Shown here: positions 7,186-14,643 of the stretch, piece after piece | Numbering within the stretch: the stretch's first letter is position 1 | Layout: every line of letters starts with the position of its first letter | NCBI GenBank assembly: GCA_947259915.1 | Contig: CAMYOC010000049.1 | Coordinates: forward strand, 62,001 to 126,000 | Length of the DNA stretch: 64,000 bases | Source: an uncultured Gammaproteobacteria bacterium | Lineage (GTDB): Bacteria > Pseudomonadota > Gammaproteobacteria > Steroidobacterales > XN24 | Reading direction: 5' to 3' | Notes under the pieces: generated by a model | Seen by the model: only the letters and a program-made list of their open reading frames with translations | The model's database searches: none | What the model was told of the DNA's origin: nothing | Translations under genes and position numbers: made by a program

Positions 7186-7256
7186 ATACTAACAATGTTC
7201 TAGGTTTTGTCAAGAACTAATATAGATATTATTTAGACAAATAGACAGATCAGACA
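7186..7256 (-). promoter_or_regulatory. Fasciclin promoter with TGTCTA repeats
   Basis: Read on the minus strand, TTGACA (7213-7208) and TAGTAT (7191-7186) are 16 bases apart and about 40 bases upstream of the fasciclin ATG. Upstream are two TGTCTA direct repeats (7247-7242 and 7239-7234) plus a partial third copy, TGTCT (7256-7252). The inner repeat and the -35 box form TTGTC-N24-GACAA, compared with N13 at the SDR promoter, a difference of 11 bases or about one helical turn. The block is strongly AT-rich. The likely binder is the nearby MerR regulator; this is inferred. Confidence 0.6.
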
Positions 7257-7397
7257 CAAGTATGCGGGATAGCATCTGCCCTGAACGGAATCCCGCGTCG
7301 GGATGATGCGACCCGGATAGGCGGCCCGATGCCGCATGCGTATACTCCCCCGACTGTCACCGGGCCAGACGATGCCCGGAATCTTGGGGGAAGAGTT

Positions 7398-8153
7398 ATG
7401 AATAAGAAAATCATAGGGGCGGCCCTGCTGGGTCTGACCTGTCTGCCACTCGTCGCCACGGCGCAGCAGGAAGAAGACGAGTCCTATATCTACGCGACGT
7501 ATATGTATTGCGACGTCACCCGCGATGAAGAGGCGGACAAGATCGTCGAAACCGTGGACAAGCCGGTCATGGATGGCCTGGTGGCCAACGGTACGATCAC
7601 CGGCTGGGGCTGGCTTGCCCATCACACCGGCGGCAAGTGGCGTCGTATCCGCTATCACACGGCGGGGAGCATGGGCGATCTGCTCGGCGCACTGGACAAG
7701 ATCGGCGACGCGATCGAAAAGGCCAATGGCGGCGACGACACCATGGGCAAGATCTGTAATCAGCATGATGACTACATCTGGCGTTCGGTGGCCGGCTCCG
7801 GGGGAGCGACCGTCGACTCGGACCGGGGTAAGGCCGGTCTGTCGGTCTATCACGTGTGCAAGATGGCCGATGAGGGGCGCGCTGACGAAATCGTCAAAAC
7901 CGTGTTCGCACCGATTTATGACGCCCACGTCGGCCCAGGCAAGCTCAATTCCTGGGGCTGGTCAGAGCACATCGTCGGCGGTAAGTACCGCCGTCTGGCG
8001 ACGATGACCGCGGATGACTGGCCGACGCTGCTCAAGGTCCGCGGCGAGATTTTCGAGGCCATGGACGAGGCCGACAATCCGCTGGCCGACGAATTCTCCG
8101 AGATATGCGGCTCGCATTCGGATTATCTATGGGAGATCCAGCACGAAGGCTAG
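7398..8153 (+). CDS. Secreted protein with two tandem homologous halves, function unknown
   Basis: A protein of 251 residues. The signal peptide ends near LVATAQQ (about residue 22). The rest contains two copies of a domain of about 105 residues. Both have an opening Y-rich strand with a Cys (YMYCDV / YHVCKM), DEADKIVxTV-like helix, GWGWLAHHTGGKWRR versus SWGWSEHIVGGKYRR, and a C-terminal CNQHDDYIW versus CGSHSDYLW. The pattern suggests an alpha/beta-barrel-like domain with a paired disulfide, but I do not recognise a named family. ATG 7398 has GGGGGAAGAG upstream. It is divergent from the fasciclin gene and may be influenced by the same upstream region; a TATACT at about 7339 is a possible -10. 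A strong terminator follows. Confidence 0.8.
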   Translation: MNKKIIGAALLGLTCLPLVATAQQEEDESYIYATYMYCDVTRDEEADKIVETVDKPVMDGLVANGTITGWGWLAHHTGGKWRRIRYHTAGSMGDLLGALDKIGDAIEKANGGDDTMGKICNQHDDYIWRSVAGSGGATVDSDRGKAGLSVYHVCKMADEGRADEIVKTVFAPIYDAHVGPGKLNSWGWSEHIVGGKYRRLATMTADDWPTLLKVRGEIFEAMDEADNPLADEFSEICGSHSDYLWEIQHEG

Positions 8154-8184
8154 ACCCGAATCCGCTGTTTCCTTTGCATCACCA

Positions 8185-8215
8185 CAGACCCCGCTCCGGC
8201 GGGGTCTGTTTTTTT
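8185..8215 (+). terminator. Intrinsic terminator after the duplicated secreted protein
   Basis: A perfect 10-bp stem CAGACCCCGC/GCGGGGTCTG with a TCCG loop (8185-8208) is followed by seven T residues. It lies 31 bp after the stop codon of the plus-strand gene and before the convergent zinc peptidase gene. Confidence 0.93.
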
Positions 8216-8241
8216 GTCTGAAGTGGCTCAGGTTACCGGGT

Positions 8242-8925
8242 TCAACGCCGGAGTATCGCCCACCAGCGCGCGATATTGAGCAGGCTCATCAAGGAAGCGG
8301 CGACGTAGGTCAGCGCGGCCGCGGTCAACAGACGTTGGGCATGGGGCGCGTCGCCGGGGCGCAGGATACCGCCCTGTTCGAGCATCGGCATGGCCCGATT
8401 GAAGCTGGCGTCGAGTTCGGTGGGCAGGGTCGCCATATGCACCAGGATCGCGGTGCCAAGCGTGGCCAGACCACCGAGGAACACCAGGATACCGGCCGAG
8501 GGCGCGCCGCTGATCATGCCGATAAACGGCGACGCCATCAGCGCCGCCGCACCGAGCCGTTCTACCCCACGGGTCGCTGTGACCAGACGGGTCCGCCAAC
8601 GCAGGGGTCTGTAGCCGGTATGGTCCTGGTGGGCGTGGCCGACTTCGTGGGCGGCGACAGTGATCGCCGTCAGCGACCGCCCGTCGAACTTGTCGGGCGT
8701 GAGCCGGACCGCCTTGTCTTTTGGGTCGTAGTGATCCCCCGCCTCGGTTCGCTCGACTTTGACCTGTCGCAGCTCCAGCGCATCCAGTAGCTGCCGCGCC
8801 AGCTGCGATCCGGTCTCGCGATAACGATCACCGGGTTCGCTGTAGCGACGCATGATCCGCTGGACCCAGAGGCCGGGACCAAACACCACTGCGAGCAATA
8901 TCAGAGCCGGAATGAGTAGATGCAT
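8242..8925 (-). CDS. Membrane zinc metallopeptidase, YugP family
   Basis: A protein of 227 residues with an N-terminal membrane segment (residues 3-20), then LARQLLDALEL and DHYDPKDKAVRLTP, which are typical of the YugP/COG2738 'neutral zinc metallopeptidase' family. The metal site is HEVGH at residues 93-97 (H93, E94, H97). Two or three further hydrophobic segments lie between about 125 and 215, and ELDAS near 165 supplies the usual downstream acidic position. The cellular substrate is unknown; the enzyme should be embedded in the cytoplasmic membrane. It is convergent with the preceding gene and upstream of no obvious partner, so it is probably transcribed alone. Confidence 0.9.
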   Translation of the reverse strand: MHLLIPALILLAVVFGPGLWVQRIMRRYSEPGDRYRETGSQLARQLLDALELRQVKVERTEAGDHYDPKDKAVRLTPDKFDGRSLTAITVAAHEVGHAHQDHTGYRPLRWRTRLVTATRGVERLGAAALMASPFIGMISGAPSAGILVFLGGLATLGTAILVHMATLPTELDASFNRAMPMLEQGGILRPGDAPHAQRLLTAAALTYVAASLMSLLNIARWWAILRR

Positions 8926-8990
8926 GGTTACCTATAATACGTTTAATAGCTCGGTGCGCGATTTGCTCTTCGGCGGGGGCAGCGTGTTAC

Positions 8991-9023
8991 AAAAAAAGGG
9001 TCCAACCGTCGCCGGTTGGACCC
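8991..9023 (-). terminator. Intrinsic terminator of the DUF4397 lipoprotein gene
   Basis: An 11-bp stem GGGTCCAACCG/CGGTTGGACCC with a 4-base loop (8998-9023), followed on the minus strand by seven T residues (8997-8991). It lies 30 bp past the DUF4397 stop codon. Confidence 0.92.
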
Positions 9024-9052
9024 GTGCCTGCGGCCCAAAATCCGTTATCAGG

Positions 9053-10444
9053 TTAGCAGGCGTTAATCGTGGCGTAATCAACAACGATCAGCTGCGGCAA
9101 AGGCCCTTCGCTGCCATCGGTCAGCGGATCGCGGGCGATCGCTTCCAGCACCTGACCGCCGTTGAGCGGGAAATTCTGGACTTCGATCGCGACAACACCC
9201 TTGTCGCCGGCAGGTGTCACGTAGATGTCGTAGATGCCGGGTTCGACGCTGAGAATGCCCGTGTCAGCCGTGAACGGTACGTCCGCGAAACTCGGGGTCA
9301 CGCCCGGGTCGTTGAAATCCGTCCCGAGCGGGAGCAGATAGATGTCGACGTCGCCGGTACTCGGGGATGCGTGAGTCACACGAAGCTTGGTCTCGGTGAT
9401 CACCGAGCGCGTGTTGCTGTCCAGCGCGATCGGCTGCAGTTCCGGTTGTGACAACGCAAAGCCGGTCACGATAGCAGTCGCCTCGCCGGCCTGTTCGGCA
9501 TCGGCCGGAAACGACAACACAGGCGTGGGGTCGCCGGTGGGGGTGATGTTGATGACGTAGCTGGTAGGTGCAGGTATGGCGTCGATGGAGCAGAACGCGG
9601 TAAACGGCACGTCCACAGCCAGCGGAATAGCGTCATCGGCCGGTGTGGCGTCATCGTCGGCGAGGATGTCGACATTGCCCGCATCGGGCGACGCGTGTAC
9701 CGCATAGGCGGCGGCAGGTGTGGCGACGTCAAGCAGGTCGCTCGACCCCGCACCGTCGAGTATCACCAGCTGGATCGGAGTCGTCCCGGGACCGGTATTT
9801 TCCACTGCCGCGATCAGGAGGTCGAGACCGGCAGTCAGAGGGACCTCGCCGGAGTCGTAGACCACGTCGTCAGGAAGACCAGCGACGGTGACGCGGATCT
9901 GATAGTTGCCCGCCGGCACGTCGAGCTGGTCGGTCGCGTCCTGATAGGCCAAAGGCGCGGGGTTGATCGGCGCGCTGGCGTTGAGGTCGGCGCCAGGTGC
10001 AGTCACGTAGACATCGACTGCTGGCGCGTCGGGCGCGACGTGTACGACCTGCGCCCGGAAGCTACCGGCCGGTAATGCGACATTGCTCGGGTTAGCGACA
10101 ACCAGCGCGGAAATCGGTGCGGTAACATCGCCCACCGCAATCGCGGTGTACTCGGTGCGTCGATTCAGCGTCAGGGTTTCGTCGATAACGATGGCATCGT
10201 CGCCGGGAAGAATGGCTTCGATTTGAACCTGGGTAGTGGTCGGGACGCGCAGGAACCCGGAGCCAACGGTGTAGTCGACGCCAGCCGCCACCACGTCGCC
10301 ATTGACGATGACGTTGACTGCAGGTGCGTCCGGCGATGCGTGAAACACGCGGAGCTCCGGCGGCTTTTTGCTACCGCCGCCGCCGCAAGCGGCCAGCGAG
10401 AGTGCGATTACGGCAAAGGATGCCGTGGCGAGGATTCTGTTCAT
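9053..10444 (-). CDS. DUF4397 lipoprotein with four repeats
   Basis: A protein of 463 residues with a lipoprotein signal peptide (lipobox LAAC, Cys20) followed by a Gly-rich linker. Four HASPD-like motifs recur at intervals of roughly 100 residues: FHASPDAPAVNV, VHVAPDAPAVDVYV, VHASPDAGNVDI and THASPSTGDVDIYL. Each begins a beta-sandwich unit of the DUF4397 type. The composition is very acidic and poor in Lys and Arg, as for a protein exposed to the periplasm or cell surface. Function is unknown; the repeats suggest a binding or structural role. ATG 10444 has GGAGATAT immediately upstream; an ATG four codons earlier lies on the other side of that site and is rejected. Monocistronic, with its own terminator. 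Confidence 0.88.
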   Translation of the reverse strand: MNRILATASFAVIALSLAACGGGGSKKPPELRVFHASPDAPAVNVIVNGDVVAAGVDYTVGSGFLRVPTTTQVQIEAILPGDDAIVIDETLTLNRRTEYTAIAVGDVTAPISALVVANPSNVALPAGSFRAQVVHVAPDAPAVDVYVTAPGADLNASAPINPAPLAYQDATDQLDVPAGNYQIRVTVAGLPDDVVYDSGEVPLTAGLDLLIAAVENTGPGTTPIQLVILDGAGSSDLLDVATPAAAYAVHASPDAGNVDILADDDATPADDAIPLAVDVPFTAFCSIDAIPAPTSYVINITPTGDPTPVLSFPADAEQAGEATAIVTGFALSQPELQPIALDSNTRSVITETKLRVTHASPSTGDVDIYLLPLGTDFNDPGVTPSFADVPFTADTGILSVEPGIYDIYVTPAGDKGVVAIEVQNFPLNGGQVLEAIARDPLTDGSEGPLPQLIVVDYATINAC

Positions 10445-10727
10445 CGATATCTCCATTGTCGATTATCGGCTCGGCTGAAATTCAAGGCTCTTTGGTGACT
10501 CTGTGCCCGGATCGACCTGTCAAGGCGACTCGCCTGCGAGCAGTATGGTTCGAGATCCGAGCGAGGTGAGACGATAACCAGCGGAACGTGAAGCGGAGGT
10601 GAGCCGTCTGTGAAGAACGAGTGAAGATGGCGGTACGAGCATCAGGATAGATTGACTCGGTCGGTCTGAGACCTGCAAAGGGTCAGAGCGTCAATCATGG
10701 CGATCCGCGCTGGTATCCAGGCGGGGA
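10445..10727. other. Intergenic stretch without a recognised gene
   Basis: Between the DUF4397 start codon and the first repeat copy I see no coding region with a plausible ribosome binding site, no tRNA and no strong hairpin with a T-run. It must hold the promoter of the DUF4397 gene, but I could not identify convincing -35 and -10 boxes. Confidence 0.4.
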
Positions 10728-10824
10728 GTTCGAACAAAGGTCCTTATTCAAATGGGCCCGCATCGATAAACAAAAAAGGCCCCGCTGCGGGGGCCTTTTC
10801 TATTTATGGCTGGGGGACCAGGAT
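10728..10824. repeat. Direct repeat copy 1: terminator plus tRNA 3' end
   Basis: These 97 bases match 10902-10998 with about six differences. The copy runs from GTTCGAAC through a GC-rich terminator hairpin to TGGCTGGGGGACCAGGAT, which is identical to the 3' end (acceptor and part of the T-arm, reverse strand) of tRNA-Gln at 10981. Here the tRNA body is missing after that point. This is the scar of a tandem duplication or of recombination between tRNA units. Confidence 0.85.
10774..10799. terminator. Hairpin in repeat copy 1
   Basis: AAAAGGCCCC/GGGGCCTTTT stem with a 6-base loop. A/T runs on both sides let it act in either direction. It is the copy-1 equivalent of the tRNA-Gln terminator but no longer has a tRNA gene in front of it. 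Confidence 0.7.
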
Positions 10825-10901
10825 GATTCGCCGCTGCGCGGCTCACCCCTGCGGGGCCGGCATCGCTAACGCGATACCGTTTGTCGGCGCGGTGCGCCTC
10901 G

Positions 10902-10998
10902 GTTCGAACAAAGGCTCTTATCCATATGGGCCCGCATCGATAAACAAAAAAGGCCCCGCTGCGGGGGCCTTTTTTGTTTATGGCTGGGGGACCAGGAT
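10902..10998. repeat. Direct repeat copy 2: terminator plus tRNA-Gln 3' end
   Basis: This copy is continuous with the intact tRNA-Gln gene. It is 97 bases long, the same as copy 1, and separated from it by 77 bases of unrelated GC-rich sequence (10825-10901) containing small inverted repeats. Both copies begin at a GTTCGAAC sequence and end just before TTCGAAC, the invariant T-loop core of tRNAs. Confidence 0.85.
10940..10981 (-). terminator. Terminator of tRNA-Gln
   Basis: An 18-bp perfect stem (10940-10957 with 10964-10981, loop GCTGCG) of A/T-flanked GGCCCC. On the minus strand it starts at the last base of the tRNA and ends in TTTTTTGTTTAT, a strong intrinsic terminator directly abutting the mature 3' end. 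Confidence 0.85.
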
Positions 10999-11054
10999 TC
11001 GAACCTGGGTTGACGGAGTCAGAGTCCGTAGTCCTACCGCTAGACGATCCCCCA
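10981..11054 (-). tRNA. tRNA-Gln (anticodon CTG)
   Basis: The minus-strand sequence folds as a tRNA of 74 bases including an encoded CCA. The acceptor stem is TGGGGGA/TCCCCCA with a G discriminator. The D-arm is GTC-TAGCGGTAG-GAC, the anticodon stem is ACGGA/TCCGT with loop CTCTGAC, and the T-arm is CCAGG-TTCGAAT-CCTGG. The anticodon reads CTG, decoding CAG (glutamine). The U1-A72 pair is typical of bacterial tRNA-Gln. It lies downstream of rpsI on the same strand but is separated from it by a terminator. Confidence 0.95.
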
Positions 11055-11066
11055 AGAGATCAGCGC

Positions 11067-11093
11067 AACAAGGCCGGGTGACCCGGCCTTGTT
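11067..11093 (-). terminator. Hairpin terminator of rplM-rpsI
   Basis: A 12-bp stem AACAAGGCCGGG/CCCGGCCTTGTT with a 3-base loop starts 5 bases after the rpsI stop codon on the minus strand. The T-run after the stem is short, so termination may be partial. Confidence 0.7.
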
Positions 11094-11097
11094 TGCA

Positions 11098-11490
11098 TTA
11101 ACGCTTGGAGTACTGGGTCGCGCGGCGAGCCTTGCGCAGACCGACCTTTTTGCGCTCGACCTCGCGGGCGTCGCGGGTAACAAACCCGGCCTTGCGCAGC
11201 GGCTTGCGATGGACCTCGTCATACTCGATCAGCGCACGGGTCACGCCATGACGGATAGCGCCGGCCTGACCGGTAGTGCCGCCGCCGGTGACCTGCACCG
11301 TGACGTCGAACTTCTTGTCCATCTGTACCAGTTCCAGCGGCTGGCGCACGATCATGCGCGCGGTCTTGCGGCCGAAGAATTCGTCCAGCGGCTTCTGGTT
11401 GACGACGATATTGCCTGATCCGGGGCGCAGATAGACTCTCGCGATGGAGGTCTTGCGTCGGCCGGTGCCGTAATTTTCCTGTGCGCTCAT
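11098..11490 (-). CDS. rpsI: 30S ribosomal protein S9
   Basis: A protein of 130 residues matching the full S9 family. It begins [20 protein letters not shown], contains the conserved [21 protein letters not shown] core, and ends in the basic [11 protein letters not shown] tail that reaches the P-site tRNA. ATG 11490 follows an AGAAAGAAG purine stretch. It is co-transcribed with rplM 13 bp upstream, the universal bacterial pair. Confidence 0.98.
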   Translation of the reverse strand: MSAQENYGTGRRKTSIARVYLRPGSGNIVVNQKPLDEFFGRKTARMIVRQPLELVQMDKKFDVTVQVTGGGTTGQAGAIRHGVTRALIEYDEVHRKPLRKAGFVTRDAREVERKKVGLRKARRATQYSKR

Positions 11491-11503
11491 AGTTTTCTTC
11501 TTT

Positions 11504-11932
11504 CTAGATTTCCAGTGGCTGGGGCTGCTGCGCTTCGTGCTTGTGTTCAGCACCCGCAAACACCTTCAGCTTCTTCAGCATCTGGCGACCCAGCGGGTTG
11601 CGCGGCAGCATGCCTTTGACGGCTTTCTCGATGACTTGCTCGGGGGCCGTATCCATCAAGGTCTGAAGATTTACCGTCTTCAGATTTCCGATGTAGCCGG
11701 TGTGGTGATGGTATTGCTTGTCGGCGAGCTTGTTGCCGGTCACGTGCACCTTGCTGGCATTGACCACGACGATGTAGTCGCCGGTGTCCACGTGCGGGGT
11801 GTACTCGGGCTTGTGCTTGCCGCGCAGACGACGCGCGAGTTCGGTCGCCAGTCGGCCCAGGGTCTTGCCCGAGGCGTCGACGACGAACCAGTCATGGCGC
11901 ACTGTCTGCGATTTGGCGGAAAACGTCTTCAT
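11504..11932 (-). CDS. rplM: 50S ribosomal protein L13
   Basis: A protein of 142 residues starting [20 protein letters not shown]. It holds the L13 signatures [36 protein letters not shown] and the [19 protein letters not shown] segment. L13 is an early assembly protein of the large subunit. ATG 11932 is chosen on homology; longer in-frame reading upstream has no ribosomal sequence. It is first in the rplM-rpsI operon. Confidence 0.98.
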   Translation of the reverse strand: MKTFSAKSQTVRHDWFVVDASGKTLGRLATELARRLRGKHKPEYTPHVDTGDYIVVVNASKVHVTGNKLADKQYHHHTGYIGNLKTVNLQTLMDTAPEQVIEKAVKGMLPRNPLGRQMLKKLKVFAGAEHKHEAQQPQPLEI

Positions 11933-12070
11933 CGCTTGGTCATTCCTGAAAAGGTTCAGCGAAAGAGCGGGAATTCTACAGAGCAGCCGGCCTGTTTGCA
12001 ATGCCGGCCCGGAGCGCGCCGCAGGCACCGGTCGGGGCGGCTTCAGGCTGCTGCTTTCTGGATAAAATCC

Positions 12071-12379
12071 CTATATTTTCAATCGCTTGACTTCCTTGCC
12101 TCCGACCAGATGCTGGTCGATGATCTCGTCGAGATCGTGCTTGTCCACATAGGTGTACCAGACGCCCTCCGGATAGACCACGACCACCGGGCCCTCGGCA
12201 CAGCGATCCAGGCAGCCGGCCTTGTTGATCCGGATACCATCCGGGCCCTTTAGCCCCAGCTCCTTGATCCGGGTTTTGGCGTATTCCCGCGCCTCCTCCG
12301 CTCCGGCCTCCTGACAGCATTGGCGGCCGTCCTCGCGGAGGTTGGTGCAGAAGAACACGTGGCGTCGGTAGTAACTCAT
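12071..12379 (-). CDS. (2Fe-2S) thioredoxin-like ferredoxin
   Basis: A protein of 102 residues beginning MSYYRRHVFFCTNLREDG. The cysteines are placed as in Shethna-type 2Fe-2S ferredoxins: FFCTN plus CC near residue 21, then NKAGCLDRCAEGPVVVVYPEGVWY. These proteins bind one 2Fe-2S cluster and carry electrons; the physiological partner is unknown. The start was set by homology to the family opening (YRRHVFFC). It lies 25 bp downstream of the DUF481 gene on the same strand and may be read with it. Confidence 0.92.
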   Translation of the reverse strand: MSYYRRHVFFCTNLREDGRQCCQEAGAEEAREYAKTRIKELGLKGPDGIRINKAGCLDRCAEGPVVVVYPEGVWYTYVDKHDLDEIIDQHLVGGKEVKRLKI

Positions 12380-12404
12380 CGGCGTAACGCGGCCGGCGGC
12401 CGCC

Positions 12405-13202
12405 TCAGAAGCTGTACTCGAGACCGACGACGGTGAAGTAGTCGGTCTTGTCGGTATCAGGTGAGACGTCGCTGTTGCGACGGATCTCAAACGTCGCCTT
12501 GCCGGCGATCGCGCCCAGGAGGCCGGCACGCAATTCCGTCAGACTGGACAACACGGTGTTGTCTGAGCCGTATTCAATCGTCACCAGCTGACCGAAATCC
12601 GCGGTCTCGGAAAGCTTCAGCGCGTATTTCAGCCCGCCATAGCCGATCGGTTTGGTGTCGCTGCTGCCGTCCTGTTGTTCGCTGTTTCGGATACCGCCGC
12701 CCGCTTCTGCCGTCAGATGCTGCCGGTCGGTCTCGAACAGGATGCGGCCATAACCGGCTGTGCCCAGATATTCTTGCCTGACGCCGGCGAAGTTGTCCTT
12801 ACGGAACACGCCGCGCCCGACCAGATAGCTGACGTCATCGATAAACCACTTGGCCGCCGCGGATGCCGCATAGCGCTCATCGGTAGTGACATTGTCGTCG
12901 GTCTTGCCCATCGCGAAAAAGCGGCCGTCGTACAGCCATTGCCCCTTGGTCTGATAGGACCAGGTGAATTCGCCGCTTATCGCGGAATTCTCTGAATTAC
13001 CGCTGCGCTGGGAATAACCGAAACTCACAGCGCCGGCCCAGCCCGCCTCTTCTTTCTTGCCCGCGGTGCCGAAGTCCATCTCGGCCGCAGCGCTTTCGGC
13101 CAGCGCCGGCGCGGACGTCAGGAGCAACGCTGCGGCGACAGCGGCGGTCCTCTTGGCGTAAGGCAGGGCGGAAACCGGGCGCCGATTCGATAGGTGGTTC
13201 AT
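12405..13202 (-). CDS. DUF481 (YdiY-like) outer-membrane protein
   Basis: A protein of 265 residues with a signal peptide of about 35 residues (ends APALAE) and alternating beta strands up to a terminal aromatic residue (VVGLEYSF), as for an outer-membrane barrel. Segments such as WAGAVSFGYSQRSGNSENSAISGEF, YAASAAAKWFIDD and NSDVSPDTDKTDYFTVVGL identify DUF481. Its transport or structural role is unknown. ATG 13202 has GGAAGATAAG directly upstream. Divergent from the GlcF-like gene. Confidence 0.92.
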   Translation of the reverse strand: MNHLSNRRPVSALPYAKRTAAVAAALLLTSAPALAESAAAEMDFGTAGKKEEAGWAGAVSFGYSQRSGNSENSAISGEFTWSYQTKGQWLYDGRFFAMGKTDDNVTTDERYAASAAAKWFIDDVSYLVGRGVFRKDNFAGVRQEYLGTAGYGRILFETDRQHLTAEAGGGIRNSEQQDGSSDTKPIGYGGLKYALKLSETADFGQLVTIEYGSDNTVLSSLTELRAGLLGAIAGKATFEIRRNSDVSPDTDKTDYFTVVGLEYSF

Positions 13203-13343
13203 CTTATCTTCCTTACTTGGAGTCAGAGGTGTAGATACATCATTCTTGGCAGCGAGAGCCGGAGACCAGGAAAGAACCCCCGCCCCGCCTCGCGCGCGAA
13301 GCGCGCTAGAATATCAAAATGTTTTCCGCAGCGCCGCATTCCC

Positions 13344-14606
13344 ATGCCAAGCCCCAGCGAAACCACCACGCCCACAAAAGCCGCTGACGAGGCCACCGAC
13401 GCCGGATTCCCGATCGCGCTGGCCGATCGCTGCGTCAAATGCGGCCTCTGCCTGCCCCATTGCCCGACTTATCGGTTGTCCGGCCTCGAAGGGGAATCCC
13501 CGCGTGGGCGAATTGCGCTGATGCAGGGACTGGCCGGAGGCCGTCTCAAGGCCGAAGGAGCCTTGCTGGACCATCTCGAGAACTGCGTGGGCTGTCGCGC
13601 CTGCGAAGCGGTATGTCCGGCCTCGGTGCCCTATGGCGAACTGCTGGACGCCGCCCGCGGCCTGATGCCCGACCGCAGTCCGCGCATGCTGGGGACCCTC
13701 GCCCGTCATCCGCGCACGGCTGGCTGGGCCATAAAGGGGCTGGCCGGTCTGCGTCGCGCGGGGCTCTTTTCCTCGATTGGACGGGATGATCAGGGTGGTT
13801 GGCTGACACGCAGCCTGCGGCGCATGCCGTTGCCGCGCCCCGCCGCACCGCTGCGGGCGTCTTTCACCTCAAAGCAGGCAACCCGCGGCCGCGTCAGCCT
13901 GTTCGCGGGCTGCGCCAGCCGGGCGCTGGACCGGGCAACCGAGATCACCATCGCCCGCTTGCTGGCCAGGCTCGGCTATGTCGTCGATGTGCCACATGAC
14001 CAGACCTGCTGTGGTGCGCTGGACCAGCACGCAGGTCGGGCGGAATCGGCGCAGAAGCTGGCCAGGCAGAACTGCCGCGCATTCGGGGCTAACGACACCG
14101 CGGTGCTGAGCACGGCGACGGGCTGCACCGCGACCTTGCTGGACTACGGGCGCCTGGCGGCGCAAAACGGCGCTGCGTTTCAGGCTCGAGTTCGCGATAT
14201 CACCGACTTCCTCCTCGAGGCATGGGACCCCGACGCGCAGCCTGCCAGCGCGCTCCACGCTAGTGTGGCCGTGCATCTGCCCTGCACTGCCCGTCACGTG
14301 ACCGGTTCCGCGGCGGCGACCGAGACGCTGCTGGCGCGTATTCCCGGTCTCGACCTGCATCGGCTCGACCCCGGCTATGGTTGCTGCGGCGCCGCCGGGC
14401 ATCATTTCCTGAGTCGCGGCAGCCAGGCCGACGCCCTGCTCGAGCCACTGTTGAGACAGATCGATGAGCTCAAGCCGGATTTCGTGGTCACCACCAACAT
14501 CGGCTGCGCGCTGCATCTCGGTGGTGGCCTCGCCGGCGCCGGCGATCCGCCCCCGGTCCTGCATGCCGCCGAACTGGTGGCTCGCGCATTGGGCGTGACG
14601 GATTGA
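13344..14606 (+). CDS. Glycolate oxidase iron-sulfur subunit-like (GlcF family) protein
   Basis: A protein of 420 residues. Two 4Fe-4S motifs come first (CVKCGLCLPHCPTYRL at about 30-45 and CVGCRACEAVCPASVPYG at about 84-101). Two cysteine-rich CCG domains follow (QTCCGALDQHAG and GCCGAAGHHFL). This is the architecture of GlcF and related heterodisulfide-reductase-like subunits that pass electrons from FAD-linked 2-hydroxyacid dehydrogenases. No glcD or glcE gene is adjacent, so the partner and substrate are open. Some orphan copies act with other FAD-linked oxidases. ATG 13344 is supported by the loss of homology upstream, but its ribosome binding site is weak. Confidence 0.85.
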   Translation: MPSPSETTTPTKAADEATDAGFPIALADRCVKCGLCLPHCPTYRLSGLEGESPRGRIALMQGLAGGRLKAEGALLDHLENCVGCRACEAVCPASVPYGELLDAARGLMPDRSPRMLGTLARHPRTAGWAIKGLAGLRRAGLFSSIGRDDQGGWLTRSLRRMPLPRPAAPLRASFTSKQATRGRVSLFAGCASRALDRATEITIARLLARLGYVVDVPHDQTCCGALDQHAGRAESAQKLARQNCRAFGANDTAVLSTATGCTATLLDYGRLAAQNGAAFQARVRDITDFLLEAWDPDAQPASALHASVAVHLPCTARHVTGSAAATETLLARIPGLDLHRLDPGYGCCGAAGHHFLSRGSQADALLEPLLRQIDELKPDFVVTTNIGCALHLGGGLAGAGDPPPVLHAAELVARALGVTD

Positions 14607-14643
14607 GTCGGGGCGGCGCCGGCCCGTTGCTATAATCAAGCGC

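Noticed and set aside
7148-7213. Upstream start for the fasciclin gene at 7213
   Set aside because: The ATG lies within the predicted -35 element and would place extra non-signal residues before a good signal peptide at 7147.
10825-10901. Integrated mobile element between the two tRNA-end repeats
   Set aside because: Only 77 bp separate the copies and no integrase or coding sequence is present, so at most a footprint remains.
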